From contig CP085835.1 in assembly GCA_020809705.1 (NCBI GenBank), positions 2,790,001 to 2,854,000 on the forward strand: DNA of 64,000 nucleotides, read 5' to 3'. The DNA is from Calonectria ilicicola (Eukaryota > Ascomycota > Sordariomycetes > Hypocreales > Nectriaceae). A program made the translations under genes and the position numbers. Positions 1-10,289 of this stretch are shown here, in pieces. A model generated the notes under the pieces. It was given only the letters and a program-made list of their open reading frames with translations, was not told where the DNA came from and did not search any database. Positions within the stretch are counted from its first letter, which is position 1. Each line of letters starts with the position of its first letter.

Positions 1-199
1 ACACGAATCGGGTATGAATCCCGCGAAATTCGCACGCAGCCTCTCTTTCCCCCGACCTAACATCCTGTTCAAAGCCGAAGGGGATATATATATGAATCAC
101 GCTTCCCAAGTCAAATATTCTCATCAATATTCACAATCATCCTCAAATTTATCGACCTTCGCTTCGTACACTCTGGTAGATCTTGACACATTATTCAAC

Positions 200-613
200 A
201 TGGCTTTCCCAGTTGTTTGCAGGACCGAGTTCACCGACCATAAAGAGACACTCGAGGCAGCTCTCAATAGTATCCTCAATGGCAAGCCTGAGGACACAGA
301 AGCGGATTTGTCGAAGCTCTTTACACCCACTTTTACAATGCGAAACAACGAAGCATCCCGCGACTTCCCCGCATTCGTTGCCCACCACCGCAGTATTAGA
401 GAAATGGCACTCGGCATCTCACTGATGGTCGTCCAATTCGTTCGCTCCGGATCACAATTTGCCGCGCGCCAAGTCGGTCCTTCGCTGCTTCCCAACGGGT
501 CCAACGGTTCAGTCGAGGCCTTTATTGTCGGTGACATTGCCGGGGATGGCCGCATTGATTACGTCAATGAAGCAATCATCCGGCGCAACATAGCTGGGGA
601 AGTCGTATATTAA
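200..613 (+). CDS. SnoaL/NTF2-like small protein
   Basis: An uninterrupted frame of 137 residues starts at an ATG in fair context (ttcaacATGG). The open frame extends upstream, but the upstream part is low-quality sequence, so I start here. The layout, an N-terminal helix with a spacing like 'FTPTFTMR', a central helix around 'HHRSIREMA', and a C-terminal strand pair ending 'DGRIDYVNEAIIRRN', resembles the cone-shaped SnoaL-like/NTF2-like fold common in small fungal proteins. No catalytic residues are assignable. Some relatives act as polyketide cyclases or dehydratases, but the substrate is unknown here. It has no signal peptide, so it is probably cytosolic. The neighbour is a broken HET gene on the other strand. 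The gene call is fairly secure; the fold assignment is by pattern only. Confidence 0.6.
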   Translation: MAFPVVCRTEFTDHKETLEAALNSILNGKPEDTEADLSKLFTPTFTMRNNEASRDFPAFVAHHRSIREMALGISLMVVQFVRSGSQFAARQVGPSLLPNGSNGSVEAFIVGDIAGDGRIDYVNEAIIRRNIAGEVVY

Positions 614-1070
614 CGACCACCATCGTCGGGAAAATACAGCCCCAACAAACCGAGAACCATCTAAAATAACCAGAATATATATCTTTGGTGAACTTGGCAT
701 CTATGGCTAATGAAGGGTTTATTTTCCTTACCCCTTCATTATTTTTCTTCTTTTCTTTTTTCTAGTAGTAGTGGATATAGAGTTCCTGGACCAGTTAGGT
801 CACCGCAACTTTCTTTCAAATAGAATGCTTCTCTTAACATATGCACTTTGAGATTATAAACTTTGTGTACTTTGTGAGGCCGCATGTATGAAACACGTAA
901 TGCTGTTGTGGTAACAAAGTTAGCGCACATCAAGCCTACTGAATTAGACAACTCCCTCGAGAAATTGCTTCAGCTCCAAAGTACCAGACCGTTGCAGAGA
1001 TGCGTGTACCCATTACAACTAATATACGAGAGCTTTTCAAAATATAGAATAGTAAAAGCTTCTTCCGACA
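614..1070. other. Intergenic, no gene seen
   Basis: AT-rich spacer between two convergent genes. It has T-rich runs near 722-770 that could serve as 3' UTR or polyadenylation sequence. Nothing codes convincingly here. Confidence 0.5.
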
Positions 1071-3190
1071 CTATATCAAATAAATATCCTCACTCCTCTC
1101 ATTGTACTGGCTACCTTCGCCATCCATTAATCCAGACACATATACGTGTCCCACAATACCGTAACAGCAGTGACTGAGATCGCATAAAGGCTCCCGTTCT
1201 ACCTGTCCTATTTGAGAATACAGCTGCTCCACTGAGGTACGGATGCAGTTGACATTATCTTTAAGTTGTCGTAGGATAACTGGCATCCGACATCCCGATA
1301 ATAAGGCGATACGATCGCCCTGCTGAACGACTTCAGGCCCAACACCAAACCGTCCTTCTTTCGTTATAAACATGCATTGTTTAGCAGTCATCGTGCGCAT
1401 GGCATAAAAGAACTTATTTTTCGTGGGGTTGGTGTAATCCGGTTTGGTAGGATTGAACCTTTTGTCAGATTTAACTGTTGTTGACCTCTTGAAACCCTGG
1501 CCAACAACTGCATCGAGCCGCCAGGTCTTGTAGGCTTCTTTGACCCCGGTACCAGCCCTTTCATAGTTTCTTGCTTGGTTTGTATGGTTCCCAGGGTGAA
1601 ACAAAATGTCACCACAAAGTGCACGCTCAAAAGCTTCACTATATCCATGGTTTTCCCATCTGTTATCGGGCCGAGCGGACTCCTGTCGAAAGTCTCCAGG
1701 CAAGCTCACTGGAACCCCGAGCTTCATTATAATCGCATTTTCCCAACTTTCTATAATTCTGAGGTATCTCTGTCGGCCATTATTGGGGGCAGTGGCTGGC
1801 GTAACAAACTCGACGCGGTCCATCCACACCCCTTACTTGCAAGATCGGCTTTCGGGAGGCACCGTGGAATTTAATGAATGGTGCCTCCATACCTTTTGAA
1901 GAATCATATAAGTTTATGCACTCCAGCCTTCGTGATTCCACTTCACTAGGGGCGACACTCCAGTCCGGTACCCAGGATGGTTTACCAATGAGAGGCGTAT
2001 TGTTAGCGCAGAGAATCAAGTCGAGATTACCTGTTGCCTTTATGATGGCTTTAGCAGCCTGGATATACACGTCCAAAGTCGATAAATTATAGTTTGGTGA
2101 TAAGAAATGGTAGTCTAAAAGACCAAGGAACCCAAATACTTTATCTCGTCCGTCGGTCGCTTTTCTTCCATGAAATCGTCTCAATGTCCTCAAAGGACAC
2201 AATTTTTGTCCCTGGTTTATTTCTTGCCTCACAAAATCTATTTGCAAAATCTGTTCGCAAAGCAATTCCAGGTTGTCATCATGTGTCGTGCGGCTTTCCA
2301 TATAAAAGGTTGCTGCTCGGGCAAGCATGTCCCAATTGGCCGATACTCGCCCATAATGAACCGTCACTTTGCTAGGTAAGACGCTTTCTTGTACCACCCA
2401 AGTCCGTTTCCACTAAATCTTTAATTAGAGATTCTGGTACTCACACTAAAAATTGTCAGAGAGTCGACATACCCAAGCTTTTTCAGCCATTTTACGGATC
2501 GATGATCGTAAGACCGAGGCCCATTTATCATTTCTAGGCGATGAAACAGATGATTCATAAAACGATATAGAAGAAGCGGGATCCCGTCTGCTGAGAAGGC
2601 TTAACAAACAGAAAACGCCATATGTGTCTTCTTTTTCATTCTGATTCGGAACAACAGTCCATATTCCGTTTATTGCAGCGGTATATGATTCTCTGTAAGC
2701 AGTTGTGAGACTAGAATCCAAATCGCTTCCCTCCCAGTGACACTTTTCCGGATGGTTGACACTCATTGGCAGCGATGGGTTCCCAAGCCAGATGATAACC
2801 TCAGAGCTTCGACTGTAGATTTCATGCATCAACGCGACTTGTTAGCCTCTCTCCTCGATATTAGATTGGTTTATACAAAGGAAGTCAACCCAAATTATGA
2901 CAAAGCTATCATGTAATTGTCTTAGGCGGAGAGACAAAATATAAATTCTCTGGGATCTTAATATTAAGTCCGTTACAGGTGATGGAGACATAGCGTGGTA
3001 AATCCATCCAGGAGGAAGAATCTTGCCAAGCGTAGGAAAGAGCCCTGTACTCGGGCCATGGCCCTTGAGCGGGTATGGATACTACGGAAAGATTGCAGTG
3101 AATTGGTGACGGTTCATGCGCCGGTGCAACCTGGAGAAGGCGAATGCACCGTTCTTCGAGTGGTAATTTCTCGTAGAGTTGATTCGACAT
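1071..3190 (-). pseudogene. HET-domain protein gene, broken by two frameshifts and a stop
   Basis: This reads as a full-length heterokaryon-incompatibility protein (HET domain, fungal non-self recognition and cell death) on the minus strand. The start is the ATG at 3190. The N-terminal part carries 'YRALSYAWQD', a hallmark HET motif. Further on come 'WVDFLCINQSNIEERG', 'MHEIYSRSSEVIIWLG', and after an intron (2413-2472, gtatgt to tttag, CTAAT branch) 'WVVQES' and 'DKVFGFLGLLDYHF'. The C-terminal part has 'GDRIALLSGCRMPVILR' and 'YGIVGHVYVSGLMDGE', typical of HET C-termini. Three lesions interrupt it: a +1-type shift at the A4 run 2936-2939, a TAA stop at 2842-2844 exactly where the family has Gln (ERGQQVALM-like), and a frame change at the C4 run 1829-1832. 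Two lesions lie in homopolymers and could be sequencing errors; the TAA is a substitution. I call it a probable pseudogene. Confidence 0.75.
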
Positions 3191-4227
3191 TTCGTCTACT
3201 TAACTGGGTTTGACGCTTTACGAAATTAGAGCAATGATAATGAAATTGACGTGTGAAACGGAATTCAAAGAACTAAGGCTTTTTCCCCCTCCTTTTTTAC
3301 CTCATGAAAGCTGACCCACTCTTGGTGCCTTGCAATCAGCCCGTATCTTGATAACCTCCGCCTCCCACTACGGGTTGCATGACTTCGTGTCAGATGTCAA
3401 GCCACGGTCGCATCTGCGGGGTTAAATTGCATCCCCTCCATTTCGGGAACGGAGTAGTGAGGTACCAAGCGAAAGCTGGGTTCAATCAAAACAGCTGATG
3501 CCGAAGCATTTTTGTAGCTTTAAAGATTTGATAACAATAAATATCAATACAAGCATTTGAGATTTCTTTCTGACTTAAGTAACAGAATATTATTGGCAGT
3601 GATAGCAAATAATATTATCTTGGGCATATCCTTTTTTGGTGCTCTTAGTGAGAAAGCCCACACCAGGGAAATTATGGAGTAGGATACCTCACTACTCCCT
3701 TCCTACATGACAGGGGATACTGGTGGTCCGCCTCACAAAATTCTGCACTGCCACGAAGGCCGAAAATATGAGTCAGACAGGTTTTATTGGACAAGTATCT
3801 GATGTCATTGGTCTAAGTTTAAGCCATCGATTCTTGATTTTCTCATTCTTCCCAACAGGCTTGTGTTGAGCTAAATGAACAACATATTAGAAAGGGAGGG
3901 TTTAAGAAGACTATTGGGATTGTAGAGTCACGGATCTAAAGCGTTTTTTGGACGCGGCACATTTCTATAGGCAGCTCCGCAGGTTTATACTGTGACTAGC
4001 TCAACCATCGCGAAAGCCGTCGGATGGAATAAGGCGGTTCAATAGAAATGCTTTGCATTATGCCATGGCGATTATAAGAAAATCAGTGATCGCTATTTTC
4101 AGGATATGCAAGCTCTTAATTGCGACTTTACGGCTTTCCTTGGCCCACGGATGGTTTCACACTAACACTAACAGCTATATCAAATCCTGGCAATGCCAAC
4201 CTCTTTGGGCTTCATCGCGATACAAAA
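3191..4227. other. Intergenic spacer with MITE-like element
   Basis: No convincing gene. It contains the inverted-repeat element listed separately; the rest is AT-rich spacer. Confidence 0.5.
3431..3718. repeat. MITE-like element with ~36-bp imperfect terminal inverted repeats
   Basis: The left end (3431-3466) begins ATCCCCT and ends GGAGTAGTGAGGTA. The right end (3682-3718) read on the minus strand also begins ATCCCCT and contains GGAA, then GGAGTAGTGAGGTA. The inner 19 bases differ at only one position, and the middle of each arm is diverged. The interior of about 215 bp is AT-rich and non-coding. This is the form of a small non-autonomous DNA transposon. I do not see a clean target-site duplication at either flank, so the exact ends are uncertain. 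Confidence 0.55.
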
Positions 4228-6007
4228 TCAGAGCATTTGTTGACCATTGAGAGAGTATTCAGCTACCAGCTTCTCTGCCGCAATCATTCCGATTTGGTAC
4301 GCAGTAGCTTGAGTATGACAGCTAACCTCCAGTTAGCAAAATAACTAGAGCTTGAGAATTATCAACTTACCTTGATATGATGGGCATGATACCCAAATCC
4401 ACCACACGAAGCTTGTTGACGCCAAAAACACGGAAACGTGGATCGACTACAGCATTTTCGTCCGCGCTGCGGCCCATCTGGGTCGTGCCACTCATGTGCC
4501 AAGTGCTGACACACTTCTTGCGCCAAAAATCAAGAATTTCATCGTCGCTTTCACCGGGAATATCGAGCTTGGGGCTTACAGGATGCTCGCCCTTGGTGAA
4601 TTCCGGGCTGCTTGTGATTTTCAAAACTTCCTTCGTAGCTTCGATGATGGCTCGCTTATCATACGGATGCTGGACGAATGCGGGGTTGAACTCCAGCGGT
4701 ACGCTAGGATCTGCGGATGCGAGTCGCACATCTCCCTCGCCCTGCGAGTTATAGAGGAAAATTAAAACACCGATGGTTGGGGGTGTAGTCTCTGGCGCGA
4801 GATAATATTCGGGAAGGATTCCGAGAATTGCAATTTCGTAGGTGGGGATGGTAGGAAGCCGCAACCTATCTTGTTCTTCCTTGGGTAAAAGAGCAAATTC
4901 CTCGCTCCTCAACACTGCATCGCTCTTGAGATAAGCCATGGGTATCGTAGTACCGGTTGTGACATAATCGCCTGTGCGATAGAGTTGCCATTCGCGCATG
5001 GCTTGAGCTTGACGTGTCTTGTCTTGGAAAAAAGGCAGAATCGTATTATTTCGCTCTGCGCGAGAATACTTCATGGGGATATGATAATGGTCCTTGAAAT
5101 GTTTGCCGACATGAGGGCTTTCTACGACTTGCGACACGCCGAATTGCGAGAGCTGATCAGCGGGTCCAACCCCAGAAAGCATGAGAATTTTAGGCGTGTC
5201 GAGAGCCCCAGCAGAGAGGATTACCTCTTTCCGCGCATTAAAATGCCTCCCGTCAATTAAAGACACTCCAACAGCGGTTTTATCCTGAAATAAAACGCGA
5301 TGGACAGGAGCATCGGTCAAAATAGTCAGGTTATTTGGTAGGTCAAATAACAAATCCGCTGCAGTCGTTCTGGTGCCACGATGCATGGTGCTAGGCATAA
5401 TGGAAAACCCCAAAAGTTCGCCTGTGCCCAAGTCCTTGTTAATATTGGTACCATAAGACTCCCAAATGTCCATCATTTCGGTCACAAATGGATCCCACTT
5501 GGTGTGGTAGCCTACATGCAATGGCCCTGCATAACCGTGAACCTCTGATTGCGTCGCGACATATTTGCTTTTTTCCGTGGGCATATCAGACGCGCTATCG
5601 TGGCATTGTTCAAGATTCTTCCATCGTCTTAGCGAATTTTCCCAGTTCCAGGCAGGGTCGGAAGTCAGTTTGGCCATGGTTTCCATGTCATCGCGAGGGT
5701 TGACAGTCCACCCAGTAAAATTGATGGCACTTGTACCACCAAGTCCCTTGCCCCGTACAAGGTCTAACTTTCGCCCAGCCAAATGCTCCTGTGGAGTGCT
5801 TTGATATAGGTTGATTTGATCAGGGTTCAAATGTTGAACGAATTGGTTACCAACAACTCGAAGGTTAATATCGCTATTATCTCCGCCAGCTTCCAGCAAC
5901 AAAACCGATGGCCTAGTGCTGCTGCTAGCGAGAACACGCGCGACAGAGCATCCTGCCGGGCCAGCTCCGACCACAATAAAATCGTATGTCAATTCTAGTT
6001 CACTCAT
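4228..6007 (-). CDS. GMC oxidoreductase (FAD-dependent, choline/alcohol dehydrogenase type)
   Basis: Exons 6007-4371 and 4321-4228, joined across a 49-nt intron (4322-4370, gtaagt to ggttag), give 576 residues, a normal GMC length. The N-terminus has the FAD dinucleotide-binding fold 'YDFIVVGAGPAGCSVARVLA' followed by 'LLLEAGG'. 'GKGLGGTSAINFTGW' is the GMC signature 1, and 'GALDTPKILMLSGVGP' is signature 2. The catalytic pair sits in the C-terminus: His504 in 'WHMSGT' and His548 in 'CHTQATAYQIG'; the second lies in the small last exon and is lost if the intron is missed. The enzyme oxidises an alcohol and passes hydride to FAD; the substrate cannot be inferred. It has no signal peptide and is probably intracellular. 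The frame is open upstream to 6145, but the ATG at 6007 (tcaaaATGAG) directly precedes the FAD fold and is the better start. Confidence 0.9.
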
Positions 6008-7776
6008 TTTGAAGGTACAAATTTTGGAGTAAGCGGGGAATTCATCGGCGCAAAGGCGATCGATAATCCGCACCAGTCTGGGTGGTTTTATGGTATCGAC
6101 CAACAATACTCTCTTCTTGCCGGGATATTGCCAGCAAACAATCAAGACTAACTCGAAGCGTCATAGAGGGACTTTGGTTGTCGAATAATATTAGCGCCCC
6201 CAAAATAGCCGAAGTTGGCGCATGGAACTAATCATGCCGTGAAAGGCCAATTTTGGGGGCCACATAATCTTGCAGCAATCAATGTGGGATTTCTTCCCAC
6301 ACTTTGCCAGAATGTTGCCAGCGTGTCAAAGAAGTCAAGCACTGGCGGCAGGCCAGGCTTTGAGGCACAGAAAATACATATGCATTCGTCTACTAAACTC
6401 TCTATCATTATCTAGCCATGAAATTCCACAAATTAGATTGTTTGTATCCCGCGGTCTCAAGTGGCTAGTTCCAAGATGCTAAATCACTCATTGCTCTTTC
6501 AGACGGGCAAGTGAAAAAAGTCTTACACTCCCATACCAACCGTCCTAAATATCAGCGATTGAAAGGTTTATTTGTGACAAGCCTCCAGAGAAAGCATTTA
6601 TTTGAGTAACTTCGAATCGGCACCGGTAAGTGGAGGACGGAGCTAAGTTAGAACCTAGAAGGGAGCATGTCGATTATGACGTAGTCGGTGCTTGAAACGG
6701 TTGGGAGCCGAAGTTCTTTCATTTGATGTGATCCTTCCGCAAACAAACGGGTGTTTTTTTTTAGTTTATGGATCATCGTGTGCATCGCGTTGCATGTATT
6801 TAAAACTACTGCGTTGAGGGCAATAATTATTGTTCAAAAAGACTTACCCTATAGCTCGCATCGATGACACAGCCACAAATTGGGCGCCCAGACAAGTTCC
6901 GGCTCAGATCCGCCGTAGCCCCAGCTTTAGGGGTGAAGCGATGTTGCAAGCCTTTCCGGCACCTAGATCCGAAAAACTACGACACAATGGTGCATTTTGG
7001 CACAGCCCTACAGGATTTCAGCCTCGTATCTATATTCGCTCCATTATGACCCGCGACCAAATTATCTCACCCTTGTGAATCTGTTGGTCGCTTCTTCACA
7101 AGTGTGCCGATGTTGAGAAGACTTCATTACTGAGAGCACACACATGTGCCACACCAAAATCCCCGGGGACAGGTTTACTGTTGTCGAACTTTTCTACCTC
7201 AAATATCCGTATCATTCGTCTAGTCGTGTAGACAGATAGCGACGTCACAAGCCAAAGAAGCGTGCCGGCTCTGCCTCTGCCAAGAAAAGTTACAACATGA
7301 TGGGTTGAGGCCTCGTCATCACATCCCTAACTCTGGCTCCAAAATTAGTTCGAGACTCCACTTTTGTGGCTGCTAGCTGGGCCCTGTAACCGGAAGTTAA
7401 GCGGCATCTTGGTCAGTGCAAATTGCCGCTTATTAACCACACTTGCTGTTGCTACAGAGTCGAGTCTTGTGGCCGGATATCCAAGCAATAATGAGTTCAT
7501 AAATCCGGGAGTGTGGCGATGGTGGTCGAGCGACCGGCAGTTCGTGATTCTTAATATAGAATAGAAATGTTGATCAGGAGTAAATACGAGATGAAACTTA
7601 TTGAGGCTTTGCTGGTATACTGATTTCATCGTGTTTGGGGAATAAATATGAGGGTTGAACCAACTCATCAGATTAAATCTGCATCAAACATTTGCAGCTC
7701 TCTCCTATCTCATCTTTGATATCATTTCAATCTCAAATTCATTCCCTCCAACTGGAGCCAAAATACGCCGTTCAAA
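6008..7776. other. Intergenic, 1.8 kb, no gene seen
   Basis: Divergent spacer between the GMC oxidoreductase and the Cys/Ser-rich protein gene. All open frames are short and lack coding character. It presumably holds both promoters, but no specific site stands out. Confidence 0.5.
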
Positions 7777-8295
7777 ATGACTTCGGTTACCTCCTCCACC
7801 GCATCCGCCTTCACGCCTGCGTGCACCAACCTCTACCAATCGCCTGCCAAGGATGCATCCTGCGCCATGCCCTACTCCAAAAACCACATCAAAATCATGT
7901 CCGAATGTTGCAAGGATGCCGATGTCATCAGCTACTACGACAACTGCGGTCTTTACTGTCTCGCCCAAGGCCAGAATGTCACCTCTCTGACTAAATGTCT
8001 GTATAATGAGGGTGCCGAGTGGTCGCAAGTCTTTTGTGAGGGTAACGGAACCGCCACGGCAACTGGCTCCGCGACGCTAGCTGCGAGTGCTTCCGCGAGC
8101 GTTGTTACAGTTGGTAGCGACGCCAAGGCTACGGGAAGTAGTGAGTCAGGCTCAAGCTCAAGCTCTGGCGCCAAGTCTACCAGCTCTGATTCGGCTGGCG
8201 TGATCAGCCAGCCGCAATCCGGAATCAGCATTGCGGGCGTGACAATTGGGGTTCTGCTCATCACCTCAACCGTTTTTGGAGCCTTTCAAATTTGA
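7777..8295 (+). CDS. Small Cys-rich protein with Ser-rich stalk and C-terminal membrane segment
   Basis: Single exon, 172 residues, ATG at 7777 in good context (caaaATGAC). Residues 1-90 hold a compact cysteine-containing domain (Cys at 'PACTN', 'SCAMP', 'SECCKD', 'NCGLYC', 'KCLYN', 'FCEGN') with one N-glycosylation sequon in 'QNVTSL'. Residues 90-148 are a Ser/Ala/Thr stalk. The C-terminus is a hydrophobic segment, 'IAGVTIGVLLITSTVFGAF', with almost nothing after it. That end resembles a GPI-anchor signal or a tail anchor. There is no hydrophobic N-terminal signal peptide, which is odd for a GPI protein, so either it is tail-anchored or a signal exon lies upstream unseen. I recognise the layout from fungal hypothetical proteins but no function. 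A T14-type run follows at about 8378. Confidence 0.75.
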   Translation: MTSVTSSTASAFTPACTNLYQSPAKDASCAMPYSKNHIKIMSECCKDADVISYYDNCGLYCLAQGQNVTSLTKCLYNEGAEWSQVFCEGNGTATATGSATLAASASASVVTVGSDAKATGSSESGSSSSSGAKSTSSDSAGVISQPQSGISIAGVTIGVLLITSTVFGAFQI

Positions 8296-9438
8296 TCGTG
8301 AAATGGAAGGTGTCGGCTGCAGCACCGAGTTCTGATCTTGCTTTTTTCGGGTTGAATGTTGCCAAGATCATGTAGTCTTTTTTTTTTTTTTTGTGTGTTT
8401 TCTGAAGGATGAACTCTAGAACCACAATAATGAGAATTCTATCAATTGGAAGTGGAAGCTTTTTTTTTGGATTGGATATTTTTTCTCTCTCTATTCATTT
8501 GCCTTTTCTTTGTGCATCATGCTAGCTTGGATGGGTCATTTGTCGTTGCGTTTCGGTAATTGAACATATCATTATTGAGTGCTTTTGCGATTCTACACAT
8601 GGCAGCCATGCCATGAAAGAAAATTACTCGAAACTGCTGATCCACTAGACCTGACCATCAGTGCAATCATTGATAAACTGGCTAGCCCATGCAATGCAGC
8701 TGCACAACGAGACTCTAAGTAGTTGCATTAAACAAGTACAATCTTATGCAGCGACCCGTGTACACTGCCAAGCAATGGGCGTGAACAGTACGCCTCGGCG
8801 TCTAAGCGCCGTGAATAATTGGATGTTCATATGCAGATGGGTGTATTAAGGCCACGCGGGCAACTGAAGTGAAATTCTCCAAATCCCCAGCTATGGTTGA
8901 TTGTCGTGGCCTGCATCTTGAGCCGGCCCCCCGCTGTATGAGGCCAATCGAGATGCTCCTGAAGCCGCTGCGCTACGCCACTACCTCAGCCGCATATGCA
9001 GGGGAGTCTTTATTGCGAGTTAACAGCGGGTCGACTGCGAAAAGGCTCACGGGAAGCTGCAGAGCACGTGCAGTTTTGAATAGTCTCAATGCACGTTTTA
9101 CCCACCGCCCGTACCGTTTATTCCGCACATGGCTTTCTAATACTGCGCCCTTCTAACGGCATTGGACCAAAAAGACACGACTCCTGATAATCTTTCCTCA
9201 ACTGGGCCGCGAAGGTAAAATGCCTTGAGTTGGGGGCCATGGAGAAGCATCGGAGTCAAGGGATCATCAACGTGAGAGCTGAACACTTGGCTTTGATCTT
9301 GCTCGCTGAGCCTTGGCACACATGCCTTTATTTGTGTATAAAGCTGCAAAGGATGCCCCCATATTTACTTTGCTACCTCAATCACTTGGTCAAATAGAAT
9401 TACAAATTATTATCGAATCCTCTTCAGTCATATCTAAA
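8296..9438. other. Intergenic, no gene seen
   Basis: Spacer of about 1.1 kb containing a long T run near 8378-8391 and a T9 run near 8461. The open frames in it have no coding character. Confidence 0.5.
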
Positions 9439-10146
9439 ATGGCCTCTCGATTCCCACTTTCCACCCCGCCCATCTGCCCTGATTGTGAACAAACTGGGCG
9501 CCGGGCCGTCACGAAGCCTGGGAATCGCAACGGAAATTCAAAGCGCCCGTACTACTACTGTGACTCTAATCATGCTAGAGTATTCATTACCTGGGATGAC
9601 AACAAGGGAGTTATGGCCCATAACCCTCGTTGCTGGTGCACGTTTCCAAGCCGCATTGACCGATCTAACGGCCCTGTCCCTTCAAAATGGTACGCATGTG
9701 CGTCCAAAGATTGCGGCTTCCGAAAGGATGTAGAGGAAGTTGAAGCTGTCGAGCTCGAAGACACACATGCCCCGCAACCCTCGCCAAGGAGGTCTCCATC
9801 ACAGACAATTTTACCTTCACCCATGACGTCAAGGTGAGGCTATGTTTCTACCTAAACCTAATGTTTTCTGACCGAATATAGTTGCAACACCATTGATTCT
9901 CAAGGAATGAGCAATTACTCTGTGGGATTAAATAGGCAGGCTACCGGATCGACGATATATGCCGACCAGCTCCATAGCAGAATGGGTTCCATCAACATTG
10001 GGTCTTCGAATACAACCTCTTACGGTGTTCGTGAAGATAACACCCCCAGAGTGATCTACAGACTAGCAGAGCCCAAATTTCCAAAACATGGGACAGGGTT
10101 CTTGAACAAATTTAGGATTGGAAGCCGCCCCTGCATTTGTGCTTGA
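9439..10146 (+). CDS. GRF-type zinc-finger-like protein
   Basis: Exons 9439-9833 and 9882-10146, joined by a 48-nt intron (gtgagg to atatag), give 219 residues. Residues 1-100 contain two tandem units resembling the GRF zinc finger (pattern C..C, then an aromatic 'FY.C' and 'C.F.W'). The first runs from 'CPDCEQTG' to 'PYYYCDSNHARVFITWDD', the second from 'PRCWC' to 'KWYACASKDCGFRKD'. GRF fingers occur in DNA-processing enzymes (topoisomerase III, NEIL3, APE2) and bind single-stranded nucleic acid. Small fungal proteins carrying only this domain are common and uncharacterised. The first unit has His where a Cys is expected ('CDSNHARVF'). The second exon encodes a polar tail with no recognised domain. 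The ATG at 9439 starts just before the finger. The gene is tail-to-tail with the symporter. Confidence 0.7.
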
Positions 10147-10289
10147 CAATGTGCTATTGGAGAACCCAAGGCATGCGCCATGAGTCTATTGTATCAGCTT
10201 GAAGGCTTGAAATGTAGCAAGGCAGAATGTCAAATCAATCAATATATTAAATGAGACTGAACGATTGCATTATGAGTAAGGCATACAAT

